Source: Bacteroidota bacterium | GTDB lineage: Bacteria; Bacteroidota; Bacteroidia; Chitinophagales; Chitinophagaceae | Direction: 5' to 3' | Assembly (NCBI GenBank): GCA_013286425.1 | Contig: JABDFS010000004.1 | Coordinates: forward strand, 1-64,000 | Length of the DNA stretch: 64,000 nt | In this document: positions 1-9,481 of the stretch, in pieces | How positions within the stretch are numbered: the stretch's first letter is position 1 | How the letters are laid out: each line of letters begins with the position of its first letter | Notes under the pieces: generated by a model | Databases searched by the model: none | The model's input: only the letters and a program-made list of their open reading frames with translations | What the model was told of the DNA's origin: nothing | Position numbers and translations under genes: made by a program

Positions 1-867
1 AGCTTTCGTCATGCCTAAAAAAGCACCGCGGCCATCCGGTGGCGTACCGGTTAAATGGTAAGCATCTGCGGCCATCCCTGTTCCTACAATCTCCGCAAAA
101 ATTGTTGCATTTCGTTTAATGGCATGTTCATATTCTTCCAGTATTAATGCAGCACCGCCTTCGCCCACAACAAAACCATCTCTCTCTTTATCAAAAGGCC
201 GCGAGGCAGCCTGTGGGTCATCATTCCGTTTTGATAAGGCCTGTGCAGCACTGAAGCCACCTACACTTGAAGGTGTTATTCCTGCTTCAGACCCACCGGC
301 AATCATCAAAATTGATTTTCCTATGCGTATGGTATCAAAAGCATTAATGATTGCCTGGTTTGAAGAAGCGCACGCAGATACCGGGCAATAATTCGGACCA
401 AACAATTGATAACGGATGGAAATTACACCGGCTGCTATATCTTCTATTTTTTTGGGAACGAAAAATGGCGAGAACCTTGGTATTCCATCTCCACGATAGA
501 ATTCGGCAGCCTGTTCTTCAAAAGTGCTTATACCGCCATTTCCTGAGGCCCATATCACACCCATGTCGGCACGTTCTTCATCAGAAAAAACAGTGAAATC
601 TATATTGCCGCTTGCTACTGCTTCTTCTGTTGCAGCCACTGCGTATTGAGAAAACAGGTCGTATTTACGGAGATCTTTTTTATCAAAATACTTTTCACCA
701 TTGAAATTTTTTACTTCGCAGGCAAACCTTGTCTTAAATTTTGTTGCGTCAAACTTTGTGATGGGTGCTGCAGCGCTTTTACCGGCTACTAAATTTTCCC
801 ATGAATCTTTAAGCGAATTACCAAGCGGCGTTACGGCACCGATGCCTGTTATAACTACTCTTCTCAT
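1..867 (-). CDS. fabF: Beta-ketoacyl-ACP synthase II, partial (3' end beyond window)
   Basis: Condensing enzyme that extends acyl-ACP with malonyl-ACP in cytoplasmic fatty acid synthesis. The reading frame starts at an ATG at 865-867 and stays open to the window edge, giving 289 of roughly 415 expected residues. The start MRRVVITGIGAVTPLGNS is typical of FabF. The nucleophile cysteine is in the SACASS motif (about Cys166), and a glycine-rich GGSEAG stretch follows. The two catalytic histidines would lie beyond the edge. An acpP gene might be expected upstream in many bacteria but the upstream 227 bases hold none. Identification is firm; only the C-terminus is unseen. Confidence 0.93.
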   Translation of the reverse strand, partial: MRRVVITGIGAVTPLGNSLKDSWENLVAGKSAAAPITKFDATKFKTRFACEVKNFNGEKYFDKKDLRKYDLFSQYAVAATEEAVASGNIDFTVFSDEERADMGVIWASGNGGISTFEEQAAEFYRGDGIPRFSPFFVPKKIEDIAAGVISIRYQLFGPNYCPVSACASSNQAIINAFDTIRIGKSILMIAGGSEAGITPSSVGGFSAAQALSKRNDDPQAASRPFDKERDGFVVGEGGAALILEEYEHAIKRNATIFAEIVGTGMAADAYHLTGTPPDGRGAFLGMTKA

Positions 868-1046
868 GAAAATTTAATTTGAATTCATTATGGCTTATCA
901 AGATTGTCGTTTATAATCGGGCTTTTTATTTGCCAATTGTAAACTGGCCTATAGAATTGTTTGATCAATCAGGTAATAAAAAAAACAAATATCAAAATAA
1001 CTTTAGAAACCACAAATTTACTGTAGTTAATTTGATGTAATGCAAT

Positions 1047-1079
1047 AAAAAAACCGCCAATGATGTTGGCGGTTTTTTC
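1047..1079 (-). terminator. Rho-independent terminator of the HtrA-like protease gene
   Basis: A perfect 9-bp stem (aaccgccaa / ttggcggtt) with a 5-base loop is flanked by A and T runs on both sides. It lies 15 bases beyond the stop of the minus-strand protease gene. The flanking runs mean it could work in both directions, but no plus-strand gene ends here. Confidence 0.8.
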
Positions 1080-1094
1080 TTATATCTTTTTTAA

Positions 1095-2606
1095 TTATGG
1101 ATTTGACCCATTATTGTTGCTATCATTATTCAACGATAGCGGATAACCGTATGTACCATCATAACCAGGATAAACACCTTCAAGCCTTACTGTACCATTT
1201 GCACTGCTGAGAATGCTGTTAAGGTCTTCTACAGAATTTACATCTTGTCCATCAACACTTGTAATAATAAATCCTTCCTGTATACGTGTATTCTTCAATA
1301 AGCCGTTTCCAAGTTTCTGTACCTGCACACCTCCTGTAACATCATTCTTTTTTGCCGTTGCTTTATCAATGGTAACCAAAGTGCCGCCAAGCTGGTCAGT
1401 TACAGTTTCAGATTTAACCACTTCATAATTGCCGGACTTATTTTTCAGGGTTAAGCTGGTTGTATTTTCTTTTCCGTTTCTTATATATGTTACAGAAATT
1501 TTATCACCGGGTTTATAACTTGCTACCTGTTCCTGCAATTCTGAACTGCTGTTGATCTCAGTATTATTTATTTTAGTTATGAAATCGCCTTTTTCTATGC
1601 CGGCAGATTTTGCTGCACCGTCTGTAGCAACACCGGTTACATATATTCCGGGTCCGTCTTTAATGCCCATTGCTTTTTTCTGTTCATCTGACGCACCATC
1701 GGGTATGTAATTGATGCCTATATAACCTCTTTGTACTGCACCGAATTTAATAAGATCGTTCACCGCCTTCTTTACAATGTTTACAGGAATTGCGTATGAA
1801 TACCCTGCATATGAACCTGTTGGCGAAGCAATAGCTGAATTAATGCCTATCAACTGGCCTTCTGTGTTTATCAATGCACCACCACTGTTACCCGGGTTAA
1901 CAGCAGCATCTGTTTGAATAAAAGATTCAATAGCACGATCACTTTTATTTATGCCGATGCTTCTTGACTTAGCGCTTACTATACCTGCAGTAACTGTAAC
2001 ATCAAGGTTAAGCGGATAACCAACAGCTAATACCCATTGGCCAAGCTTAACATCATCACTGTTACCAAACATCATGTAAGGAAGATTAGTGGCATCAATT
2101 TTAATTACTGCCAGATCAGTATTCGGATCAGCCCCAACTACAGTTGCCTTGTAAGACTTACGATCACTGAGCGTAACATTTATATCACTCGCTCCATCAA
2201 TTACGTGATTATTGGTGATGATATAACCATCGGCAGTAGTAATTACACCACTTCCGCTTGCCTGCTGGTCAGGCATTGAACGCGGACCGCCAAAGAATTG
2301 AAAGAAAGGATCATCATCTCCAAACATATCGCCGAAAGGAGACCTGCTTTTATTAGAAACAGTTGAACCTTTGATCTTGGTCTTTATATGAACAACTGCC
2401 GGAGTTGCAGATGTAGCAGCAGCAGTAAAATCCGGAATACCGGAAGGGGCATCTTTATCAAAAAAGCCCGCATAATTCACAGGTAATTTTCCATCGTTCT
2501 GAATTGTTACAGTTTGTTTACGCAACCAGGTGCCATAACCCCAAACGCTCAGCAATGAAGTTGCAATGCTGATGGCAACAATCAGGAAAACATTTTTTAA
2601 TTTCAT
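1095..2606 (-). CDS. Do/DegQ-like periplasmic serine protease (HtrA family)
   Basis: Periplasmic quality-control protease and chaperone that degrades misfolded envelope proteins. The 503-residue protein begins with an uncleaved-anchor or signal-like hydrophobic stretch (residues 5-23). The trypsin-like S1C domain carries the full triad: His134 in NNHVIDG, Asp164 in NTDLAVIKI and Ser241 in NPGNSGGAL. Two PDZ domains follow (about 275-375 and 400-490), the first with a GYIGI-type carboxylate-binding motif. A flexible LA-loop rich in F, G and D (about 88-113) is typical of Deg proteases. Length matches Bacteroidota DegQ/DegP. It ends in an asparagine-rich tail. It is a single-gene unit with its own terminator. 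Confidence 0.92.
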   Translation of the reverse strand: MKLKNVFLIVAISIATSLLSVWGYGTWLRKQTVTIQNDGKLPVNYAGFFDKDAPSGIPDFTAAATSATPAVVHIKTKIKGSTVSNKSRSPFGDMFGDDDPFFQFFGGPRSMPDQQASGSGVITTADGYIITNNHVIDGASDINVTLSDRKSYKATVVGADPNTDLAVIKIDATNLPYMMFGNSDDVKLGQWVLAVGYPLNLDVTVTAGIVSAKSRSIGINKSDRAIESFIQTDAAVNPGNSGGALINTEGQLIGINSAIASPTGSYAGYSYAIPVNIVKKAVNDLIKFGAVQRGYIGINYIPDGASDEQKKAMGIKDGPGIYVTGVATDGAAKSAGIEKGDFITKINNTEINSSSELQEQVASYKPGDKISVTYIRNGKENTTSLTLKNKSGNYEVVKSETVTDQLGGTLVTIDKATAKKNDVTGGVQVQKLGNGLLKNTRIQEGFIITSVDGQDVNSVEDLNSILSSANGTVRLEGVYPGYDGTYGYPLSLNNDSNNNGSNP

Positions 2607-2806
2607 CTCTATAAAATTTTTGAATTAAAGTCTAAAGACGCTAACAAGCGTGCCATTGTGATAGCAAAGTAACAAACCTGTTTAAACGTCAGCTCATAAC
2701 AAAAAACCATTTAACAAAGATTTGACGAAGGTTATCGTAGCTCTGAAATTATTACATAACTACAACCACTCTTCTAAGTTAATACGTATATCTGAAACCG
2801 AAGTAT

Positions 2807-3283
2807 ATGCAAAACAATTATTACAAATTTATTACGCACTGGCAAATTAAAGCGCCTTTAAATGATGTGTGGTTTGCCATATATGAATCTGCTGAATGGC
2901 CTGCATGGTGGAAGGGTGTACAAGCTGTAGAAATTATAAAAGAAAATGATGCCGGTGGCATTAACGGTGTACGCAGGTACACATGGAAAAGTGCTTTGCC
3001 TTATACGTTATCATTCAATATGCAGCTTACTGAAAAAGAAGATTTCAGCCTTTTAAAAGGTATTGCATTTGGTGAGCTGGAAGGCGATGGCACCTGGCAT
3101 TTTAGTTATGATAACGGTACAACAAAAGTGCAATACAACTGGAACGTAAAAACCAATAAAGCCTGGATGAATTACCTGTCTTTTATTCTAAAGCCTTTGT
3201 TCAAACTGAACCATGATGTAGTGATGAAATGGGGCGCCGAATGCCTTGCAAAAAAACTAAATGCTGAGTTGATAAGCGTTTAA
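2807..3283 (+). CDS. SRPBCC-family (START-like fold) protein
   Basis: A 158-residue protein with the polyketide-cyclase/SRPBCC pattern: an opening strand (WQIKAPLNDVWFAI), a WPAWWKGV turn and a long C-terminal helix (about 125-155). These proteins bind hydrophobic ligands in a deep cavity, and no ligand can be assigned here. There is no signal peptide, so it is probably cytoplasmic. Its stop codon overlaps the stop of the converging smpB gene by 4 bases, with no room for a terminator between them. The function is unknown beyond the fold. Confidence 0.75.
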   Translation: MQNNYYKFITHWQIKAPLNDVWFAIYESAEWPAWWKGVQAVEIIKENDAGGINGVRRYTWKSALPYTLSFNMQLTEKEDFSLLKGIAFGELEGDGTWHFSYDNGTTKVQYNWNVKTNKAWMNYLSFILKPLFKLNHDVVMKWGAECLAKKLNAELISV

Positions 3284-3723
3284 TATTTTACTGAACGGCT
3301 TAGCTCGCGCTTGATGTCTTTTTCTTTTATTGATTCACGTTTATCGTGTGTTTTTTTGCCTCTTGCCAAACCAATCTCAACCTTTACAAAGTTCTTCTCG
3401 TTGAAGAAAAGACGCAACGGTATAAGCGTAAAACCTTTTTCTTTCATCTTCGTCTGCAGGCGTTTCAGTTCTCTTTGCGTAAGCAGCAATTTTCTGTCGT
3501 GAACTGCAATATGATTATTTACAGTGCCTAATTTATATTCAGCGATATATAAGCCGCGCAGCCACAATTCATTCTTATCAAACAAACAAAAAGCATCATT
3601 AAAGCTAACCTTACTTTCCCTTATTGATTTTATTTCTGTGCCAAGCAATACAATTCCCGCCACATATTTATCTTCTATCTGGTAATGAAAATAAGCCTGC
3701 CTGTTGTTCATTTCTTTTGCCAT
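3280..3723 (-). CDS. smpB: SsrA-binding protein SmpB
   Basis: Partner of tmRNA in trans-translation; it delivers tmRNA to stalled ribosomes. Recognised by NNRQAYFHYQIEDKYVAGIVLLGTEIKSIR at the N-terminus and the basic tail ARGKKTHDKRESIKEKDIKRE. The frame is open to 3753, but the extra 10 residues are not family-like, so the ATG at 3721-3723 (MAKEMNNRQ) is preferred; a start 4 codons later is also possible. It converges with the SRPBCC gene, the two stops overlapping by 4 bases. The upstream region is filled with short repeated words. Confidence 0.93.
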   Translation of the reverse strand: MAKEMNNRQAYFHYQIEDKYVAGIVLLGTEIKSIRESKVSFNDAFCLFDKNELWLRGLYIAEYKLGTVNNHIAVHDRKLLLTQRELKRLQTKMKEKGFTLIPLRLFFNEKNFVKVEIGLARGKKTHDKRESIKEKDIKRELSRSVKY

Positions 3724-3727
3724 ATAT

Positions 3728-3811
3728 CTTGTTTCAAAGTTCCATAGTTCCAAAGTTCCATTGAATATTTTTCAACTCTGAAACTTTTGAAACGCTGAAA
3801 CTTCTAAACTG
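3728..3811. repeat. Short-word intergenic repeats upstream of smpB
   Basis: The gap between accD and smpB contains an 8-bp unit repeated three times in tandem (aaagttcc, atagttcc, aaagttcc), then a related run of three tgaaac words spaced 9 and 8 bases apart. The two sets are roughly inverted relative to one another (gttcc/ctgaaac), so the transcript could fold. No gene is present. Confidence 0.6.
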
Positions 3812-3813
3812 TA

Positions 3814-4744
3814 TCAATGCTGTAATAAAGTGATAAGTGTGGTGAGTTTGTTTTTTAAAACTTTACGGTCAACAATAAAATCGAGAAAGCCATGCTCCAG
3901 TAAAAAATTCGCTGCGCTGAAAACCTTCGGGCAAATCTTTTTTAATGGTTTCTTTAATCACGCGCGGGCCTGCGAAACCAATTAATGCTCCGGGCTCTGC
4001 AATATTAAAATCGCCGAGCATGCCAAAGCTTGCGGAAATACCACCAAAAGTAGGATCGGTTAACAGGGAAATATATGGTAATCCTGCATCACTCAGCTGT
4101 GAGAGTTTGCCACTTGTTTTTGCAAGCTGCATTAAACTGAAAGCGCTTTCCATCATACGCGCACCACCGCTTTTGCTTATTACAAGAAAAGGCAATTTAT
4201 TTTGAATGCAATAATCTACAGCGCGACTAAATTTTTCACCCATCACACTTCCGAGAGAACCACCTATAAATTCAAAATCCATACAGGCAATAACTATTTC
4301 AGCATTGCTCATTTCCCCCACTGCTACACGCATACTGTCTTTAAGATCTGTTTTGGCGTGAATTTCATCCAGCCTTTTCTGGTAAGGTTTAAGATCGGTA
4401 AAGCCGAGAAAATCTATGCTTTCAATGTTATCAAACAGTTCTGTGTATTTGTTATTTTCAAACAGTATTTCAAAATAATCTTCGCTGCCAATGCGGTGAT
4501 GATAATTGCATTTAGGGCATACGTATAAATTCTCTTTTAATTCGCTGGTGGTGCAGATATAGTGGCACTCAGGGCATTTGCTCCACAAGCCCTCAGGCAT
4601 TTCTCTTTTTTCAGAAGTTGTAGTAGTAATGCCTTTGCGTAACCGTTTATACCACTTTGCTTTTGAATCTCCACTTCCCGCAATTTCTTTCGACGAATTT
4701 TCACCGGAAAGCGATTCGCTTAATTCATCTTCTTGTTCTGCCAT
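3814..4744 (-). CDS. accD: Acetyl-CoA carboxylase carboxyltransferase subunit beta, frameshifted near the C-terminus
   Basis: Beta subunit of acetyl-CoA carboxylase carboxyltransferase, forming malonyl-CoA for fatty acid synthesis. A four-cysteine zinc ribbon (CPECHYIC...CPKC, about residues 59-80) precedes the crotonase-fold domain with [21 protein letters not shown] and [12 protein letters not shown]. As read, the frame stops at 3869 after an atypical tail ([12 protein letters not shown]). One T fewer in the six-base run at 3902-3907 (A run on the plus strand) restores a family-like ending, [20 protein letters not shown], with a stop at 3814-3816; those corrected coordinates are given here. 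The gene should be essential, so a sequence error is likeliest, though a real truncation is possible. Confidence 0.9.
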
Positions 4745-4765
4745 AAATCATCAATAAGAGTAAAA

Positions 4766-4803
4766 ATGGCGAACGGCTTATAATACAATAAGCTGTCCGC
4801 CAT
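4766..4803 (-). terminator. Terminator downstream of the class I aldolase gene
   Basis: A long imperfect stem (atggcgaacggcttat against ataagctgtccgccat) lies between the aldolase stop and the accD start. Read on the minus strand it is followed by atttttac. It probably ends the aldolase transcript and separates it from accD. Confidence 0.65.
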
Positions 4804-4821
4804 GCAATTTATGTTTTTTAA

Positions 4822-5880
4822 CTAAGCAATGGTAATGCTTTCATCAAGGTAAACATCAATAATTTGCTGCAGCATATCAATACCTTCATTCATCGGGCGC
4901 TGGAAAGCTTTACGGCCAAGAATTAAACCCATGCCTCCTGCGCGCTTGTTTATAACAGCTGTAGTAACTGCATCTGCAAGATCAGATGCACCTTTACTTT
5001 CACCGCCGGAGTTTATCAACCCAACCCTGCCTGAATAGCAATTTAATGCCTGGTAACGGCAAAGGTCGATAGGATGATCCGTAGTTAATTTAGAATATAC
5101 CAACGGGCTCGTTTTGCCAAATTTTACGGCATTATAACCACCGTTGTTGGTAGGTAATTTTTGTTTGATGATGTCTGCCTGTATAGTTACACCCAAATGG
5201 TTTGCCTGACCGGTAAGATCGGCAGAAGTATGATAATCCACGCCATCAACTTTGAAAGCATTGTTTCTTGTATAACACCAGAGAATGGTCATCATGCCCA
5301 ACTCATGTGCATATTCAAATGCTTCTGCAATCTCTTTTAATTGTTTGCGGCTTTCTTCGCTTCCCCAATAAATAGTAGCACCAATGCCAACGGCACCCAT
5401 ATTCCACGCACTTTTAACGGTGCCGAATAAAGTCTGGTCGTATGTATTCGGGTAGCTTAAAAATTCGTTGTGGTTTATCTTAACTATGAAAGGAATTTTA
5501 TGCGCATACTTGCGGCTCATTATTCCCAACACACCAAATGTAGATGCAACGCCATTACAGCCTGCTTCTATGGCAAGCTTAATAATATTTTCAGGATCAA
5601 AATAAACAGGGTTGATTGCAAATGAGGCGCCGGCGCTGTGTTCAATGCCCTGGTCAACAGGAAAAATGTTGCAATAGCCGCTATTTGCCAAACGGCCGCT
5701 GCCCAACAATTGCTGCATGCTGCGCAATACCTGGTTGCTGCGGTTGCTTTCTTTCCAGACTCTGTCTAAATGATCCGGCCCGGGAAGATGAAGCGTTGAT
5801 TTATCAATCGCGGGTGTATTATAATTTAAAAAGTATTCGGCTTTATCGCCAAGCAGTTCTGTTATTTTGGAGTTTGCCAT
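4822..5880 (-). CDS. fbaB: Class I fructose-bisphosphate aldolase (archaeal/DhnA type)
   Basis: Schiff-base aldolase interconverting fructose 1,6-bisphosphate with dihydroxyacetone phosphate and glyceraldehyde 3-phosphate in cytoplasmic glycolysis and gluconeogenesis. The 352-residue protein matches the DhnA/FbaB TIM-barrel family across its length: [19 protein letters not shown] near the N-terminus, VKINHNEF in the middle, and a C-terminal phosphate-binding segment ([33 protein letters not shown]). The Schiff-base lysine is probably in the VKFGK segment, but this was not aligned. It forms a single-gene unit with its own terminator. The start ATG at 5878-5880 gives the expected family length. 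Confidence 0.9.
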   Translation of the reverse strand: MANSKITELLGDKAEYFLNYNTPAIDKSTLHLPGPDHLDRVWKESNRSNQVLRSMQQLLGSGRLANSGYCNIFPVDQGIEHSAGASFAINPVYFDPENIIKLAIEAGCNGVASTFGVLGIMSRKYAHKIPFIVKINHNEFLSYPNTYDQTLFGTVKSAWNMGAVGIGATIYWGSEESRKQLKEIAEAFEYAHELGMMTILWCYTRNNAFKVDGVDYHTSADLTGQANHLGVTIQADIIKQKLPTNNGGYNAVKFGKTSPLVYSKLTTDHPIDLCRYQALNCYSGRVGLINSGGESKGASDLADAVTTAVINKRAGGMGLILGRKAFQRPMNEGIDMLQQIIDVYLDESITIA

Positions 5881-6127
5881 GTAAATTATTTAGAGGTAAT
5901 AAATGAAAATGTATATAGTACACTTTAAACAGGGCAGCAAATATAGGCAGTAAATTTTTAAACATTTTTTATCTGCAAAAAATTGATGCTGCCAATATAA
6001 TTAAGAGGCATTTTAAAACAAGAGTGTGCGTTTCGCCGCAACATTTTTTGTTTTAATCGAATTTGTATCTTTTGCATGCAGCACAAGTATAAAGTTTGTA
6101 TTCATATTCCAATATTAAATGTGAACT

Positions 6128-9052
6128 ATGAGGCATAAACTATTACTTTTTGCCATTTTACTTTCCCTGTTCGCACATTCATCCGCACAAAATAATGGTT
6201 CAATAAAAGGTGTACTGAGAGACAGCACTGAACACAGAACACTTAAACAGGCAACTGTAAGCATATTGCACAGCAAAGATTCATCAGTAGCTACTCAAGC
6301 TGTATCAGATAATACCGGCAGCTTTAATATCATCAATATCCCCGAAGGAAAATATATTTTAAAGCTGAGTTATACAGGATATGAAACACGCTTCAGCAAT
6401 TTCAATATTGATAGCACAAACAAAACATTGAATGCGGGAATTATTTATTTGTACATGAGCGCACATGAACTGCAGGATGTGGTAGTACAAACTTCACCCA
6501 TAACTATAAAAAAAGATACGTTTGAATACAATGCCAATGCCTTTGCAACAAAACCCAATGCTACTGCAGAAGACCTGCTCCAAAAATTACCGGGTGTGGA
6601 TGTTGATAACAGCGGTAATGTAAAAGCGCAGGGAGAAACCGTACAGCGTGTATTGGTAAATGGTAAAAGGTTTTTTGGTGATGATCCTAAAACAGCCACA
6701 CAAAATTTACCTGCAGATGTAATTGATAAAATACAGGTGTTCGATGACCAGAGCGATCAAAGCGCATTCACCGGTTTTGATGATGGCAACCGCGTAAAAA
6801 CAATCAACATCATCACCAAAAAGAATTCAGGCTATTTTGGAAAGTTTGTGGCAGGCGCGGGTGATAAAGATTTATACAACGTAGCGGCAAGTGCAAATAG
6901 TTTTAAAGGCGATCAGCAGATAAGTTTTATCGGCCAGTTAAATAACACCAACAAACAGAATTTTACAGTGCAGGATATATTCGGTTCAGGTGGAGGTGGT
7001 GGTTCCCGTAGCGGCGGTAGCAGCAAAAGTGGCGGCAGCGGCAATTTTCGCGGAGGCGGTGGCGGTGGTTCTCAAATGCAGCAATTACAAAGCCTGAGTG
7101 CAAACAGCAATAACAACAATGGCATTGTAACCACGAGCGCTGCGGGTTTAAATTACCGTGATGTTTGGGGAAAGAATACCAATGTTTCAGGAAGCTATTT
7201 CTACAATAACCTTTTAACGTCAAAAGATCAGAAAACAAACACCGAAAACTTTATTCCGAATGACAGTTCTATATTTAAAAACCAGGATCAGTCTTCATTA
7301 AGAAGAAGCGTTAATCAGCGCATAAACCTGAATATTGAAACACAATTTGATTCATCAAATTCATTGATCATCCGCCCGAATGTTTCTTACCAGGAAACCA
7401 CCGCTTCATCAAACACAATTACAAATACAACAAAGGGAGAATCTGTTCCGCTTAATAATTCCAACGCAAATGCAGACAGTTATAATGCGGGTTACAATGG
7501 CAATATTGATATGCTTTTCCGTCATAAGTTTCATAAAAAAGGAAGAACGTTTTCTTTGGATGTAAATGGAAGCGGCAGTTCAAATAACGGCAACGGCGAT
7601 AATTATTCATTAACTGATTATATAAACGATGGCGTTGATTCCGTCAATAAAATAAACCAGCATTACACTTCAAACTCAAAGGCATCGGGCATAAACACTA
7701 CAGCAGCTTACACTGAACCTGTTGGCCTGCATTCCCAGCTTCAGTTTGATTATAATTACAACTACAACAAAAACACTACGGATAAAATAACATACGACTT
7801 TGATTCTGCAACACAGAAGTTCACATCAATTGATTCTTTGCTTACCAATAATTATGAGAACACTTATATATCGAACAGGGTTACGCTGAATTACCTCTAT
7901 CAAAAAGATAAAGTGAATTTTAGTATAGGCAATGGTGTTCAATTCGGCGATCTTACCAGCATCAACAATACAAAAGACCTTACGCTGACGCAGCATTACA
8001 CAAACTTATATCCTACGGCAAATTTTACATACAGGTTTACGAAAAGTTCTAACCTGCGTTTTAATTATTCCGGCAGAACCAATCAGCCAAGTGTTTACCA
8101 GTTGCAACCTGTGATTGACAACAGTGATCCGTTGAATGTACAAATTGGTAATCCAACGCTTAAACAATCATTCACACATTCGTTCAGGGCTTTGTATAAT
8201 ATGTTTGACGTTACGCATTTCAGAAACATTTTTGCAACGGTTAATGCAAGCTTTATTCAAAACAATATTGTAAGCGCTGTGAGAGCAGATCCAAATACAG
8301 GTGCAGACACGATCACCTATGTTAACCTCAACGGCGCATATAATATTTCTGCTTTTTTTAATTATGGATTTCCGTTAAAGAAGCCCAAATCAAACTTAAA
8401 CTTTACAACAAACTTTACTGATAACAGGAGTGTAAGTTTAATAAATAAAGAAGTGAATTATACCGATAATTATACCATTGGTGAAACAGCAAAATTTACA
8501 ACGAATCTTAAGAAGAATTTCGATATGAATTTTTCTGCAACGCCAACATACAATATAGCCCGTTATTCCGTACAACCAGATCAGAATGAAAATTATTTTT
8601 CTCAGATATTAAGCGTAAGCGCAACATATTATTCAGCTTCAGGATGGATACTGGAAAGCGATTTTAATTACACTGCGTATGAAGGCCGTGCGGAAGGTTA
8701 TAACACTTCTGTGCCTTTATTGAATGCAGCAGTTGCAAAACAGTTTCTTAAAAACAAAAGAGGGGAATTAAGGTTTAGTGTGTTTGACCTGTTGAATCAA
8801 AATGTAAGCATTACAAGAAACGTTACTGAAAATTATATACAGGATGTGCAGACAAAAGTTTTAACGCGTTACTTCATGTTAACCTTTACGTATAACCTGC
8901 GCAGTTTTTCAGGCCAGCAAAAACAAATGCCCTCATTCAATAAACGTGATGGCGATATGCCGCCGCCAATGATGCCTCCGCCAGGTGGTAGTAATGATGG
9001 CAACAATACACCTCCGCCACCGGGTGCGGGCGGTCCGCCACCACAGCCGTAG
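6128..9052 (+). CDS. Outer membrane beta-barrel receptor with carboxypeptidase-regulatory-like N-terminal domain
   Basis: A 974-residue TonB-dependent-receptor-like protein. A signal peptide (residues 1-20, ending SSAQ) is followed by a CarboxypepD_reg-like domain (about 24-110, GSIKGVLRDS...LSYTGYE), a plug-like region (DLLQKLPGVDVDNSGNVKAQG, about 155-240), then a long beta-barrel rich in alternating aromatic strands. Two unusual low-complexity parts stand out: a Gly/Ser-rich loop (about 285-320) and a Pro/Met/Gly C-terminal tail (about 940-974) after the last barrel strand. The substrate is unknown and no SusD partner is nearby. The tail after the barrel would face the periplasm or be disordered. 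Confidence 0.82.
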   Translation: MRHKLLLFAILLSLFAHSSAQNNGSIKGVLRDSTEHRTLKQATVSILHSKDSSVATQAVSDNTGSFNIINIPEGKYILKLSYTGYETRFSNFNIDSTNKTLNAGIIYLYMSAHELQDVVVQTSPITIKKDTFEYNANAFATKPNATAEDLLQKLPGVDVDNSGNVKAQGETVQRVLVNGKRFFGDDPKTATQNLPADVIDKIQVFDDQSDQSAFTGFDDGNRVKTINIITKKNSGYFGKFVAGAGDKDLYNVAASANSFKGDQQISFIGQLNNTNKQNFTVQDIFGSGGGGGSRSGGSSKSGGSGNFRGGGGGGSQMQQLQSLSANSNNNNGIVTTSAAGLNYRDVWGKNTNVSGSYFYNNLLTSKDQKTNTENFIPNDSSIFKNQDQSSLRRSVNQRINLNIETQFDSSNSLIIRPNVSYQETTASSNTITNTTKGESVPLNNSNANADSYNAGYNGNIDMLFRHKFHKKGRTFSLDVNGSGSSNNGNGDNYSLTDYINDGVDSVNKINQHYTSNSKASGINTTAAYTEPVGLHSQLQFDYNYNYNKNTTDKITYDFDSATQKFTSIDSLLTNNYENTYISNRVTLNYLYQKDKVNFSIGNGVQFGDLTSINNTKDLTLTQHYTNLYPTANFTYRFTKSSNLRFNYSGRTNQPSVYQLQPVIDNSDPLNVQIGNPTLKQSFTHSFRALYNMFDVTHFRNIFATVNASFIQNNIVSAVRADPNTGADTITYVNLNGAYNISAFFNYGFPLKKPKSNLNFTTNFTDNRSVSLINKEVNYTDNYTIGETAKFTTNLKKNFDMNFSATPTYNIARYSVQPDQNENYFSQILSVSATYYSASGWILESDFNYTAYEGRAEGYNTSVPLLNAAVAKQFLKNKRGELRFSVFDLLNQNVSITRNVTENYIQDVQTKVLTRYFMLTFTYNLRSFSGQQKQMPSFNKRDGDMPPPMMPPPGGSNDGNNTPPPPGAGGPPPQP

Positions 9053-9290
9053 TTGCCCCCATCCCCTAAGGGGAGAAAAGGGTTCTTTATTCCTTTACAA
9101 ACTGTTTTGTCGGGCAGGGAACAGGTAAAGCGGTTGTGGTTTGCTATTGCTTTATCAACGATTAAGAATAAAAACGCACGCTCCCGCACGTCCTTTAGCT
9201 TTGTTTTCATAATAGTTCATAGATACTACTACTATTATTACTTTTTCTTTTTTGGTTCTTTTTTCTTTTAAAAATGCACATTAAGTTGTG
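9053..9290. other. Intergenic region before the IS110 element
   Basis: Just after the receptor gene a small cccctaagggg palindrome could act as a weak terminator. The rest is low-complexity, with a pyrimidine-rich stretch at 9226-9270. Open frames here are composed of low-complexity sequence and do not look coding. Confidence 0.4.
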
Positions 9291-9481
9291 AATAAACTAA
9301 CCGGCAGCAAGGGCTCATTAACCGTTCGTCAAAGCTTTTTAATGCTTAAGACATGATAAAATCCCCTGCTGCTTTTTCCCTTAGTGTTCATATAGCAATT
9401 AGGGTTTTAATACCCATTATTAAGGACTATGAACGATGGGGCAAAATGGTTAGTTGACTTTAAAAAAATCACTGTAAAACT
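9291..9481 (+). ncRNA. Candidate bridge-RNA region of the IS110 element
   Basis: IS110-group elements encode a structured guide ('bridge') RNA in the non-coding DNA before the recombinase gene. This 190-base stretch precedes the transposase directly and contains several paired segments: gttcata and tatgaac about 50 bases apart (near 9389 and 9428), with gggt...accc nested between them. Exact RNA ends and the target- and donor-binding loops cannot be defined by eye. The assignment rests on position and family knowledge. Confidence 0.35.

Noticed and set aside
9053-9271. A 72-codon frame after the outer membrane receptor
   Set aside because: Ends in a run of Tyr and Phe from low-complexity pyrimidine-rich DNA; no family features.
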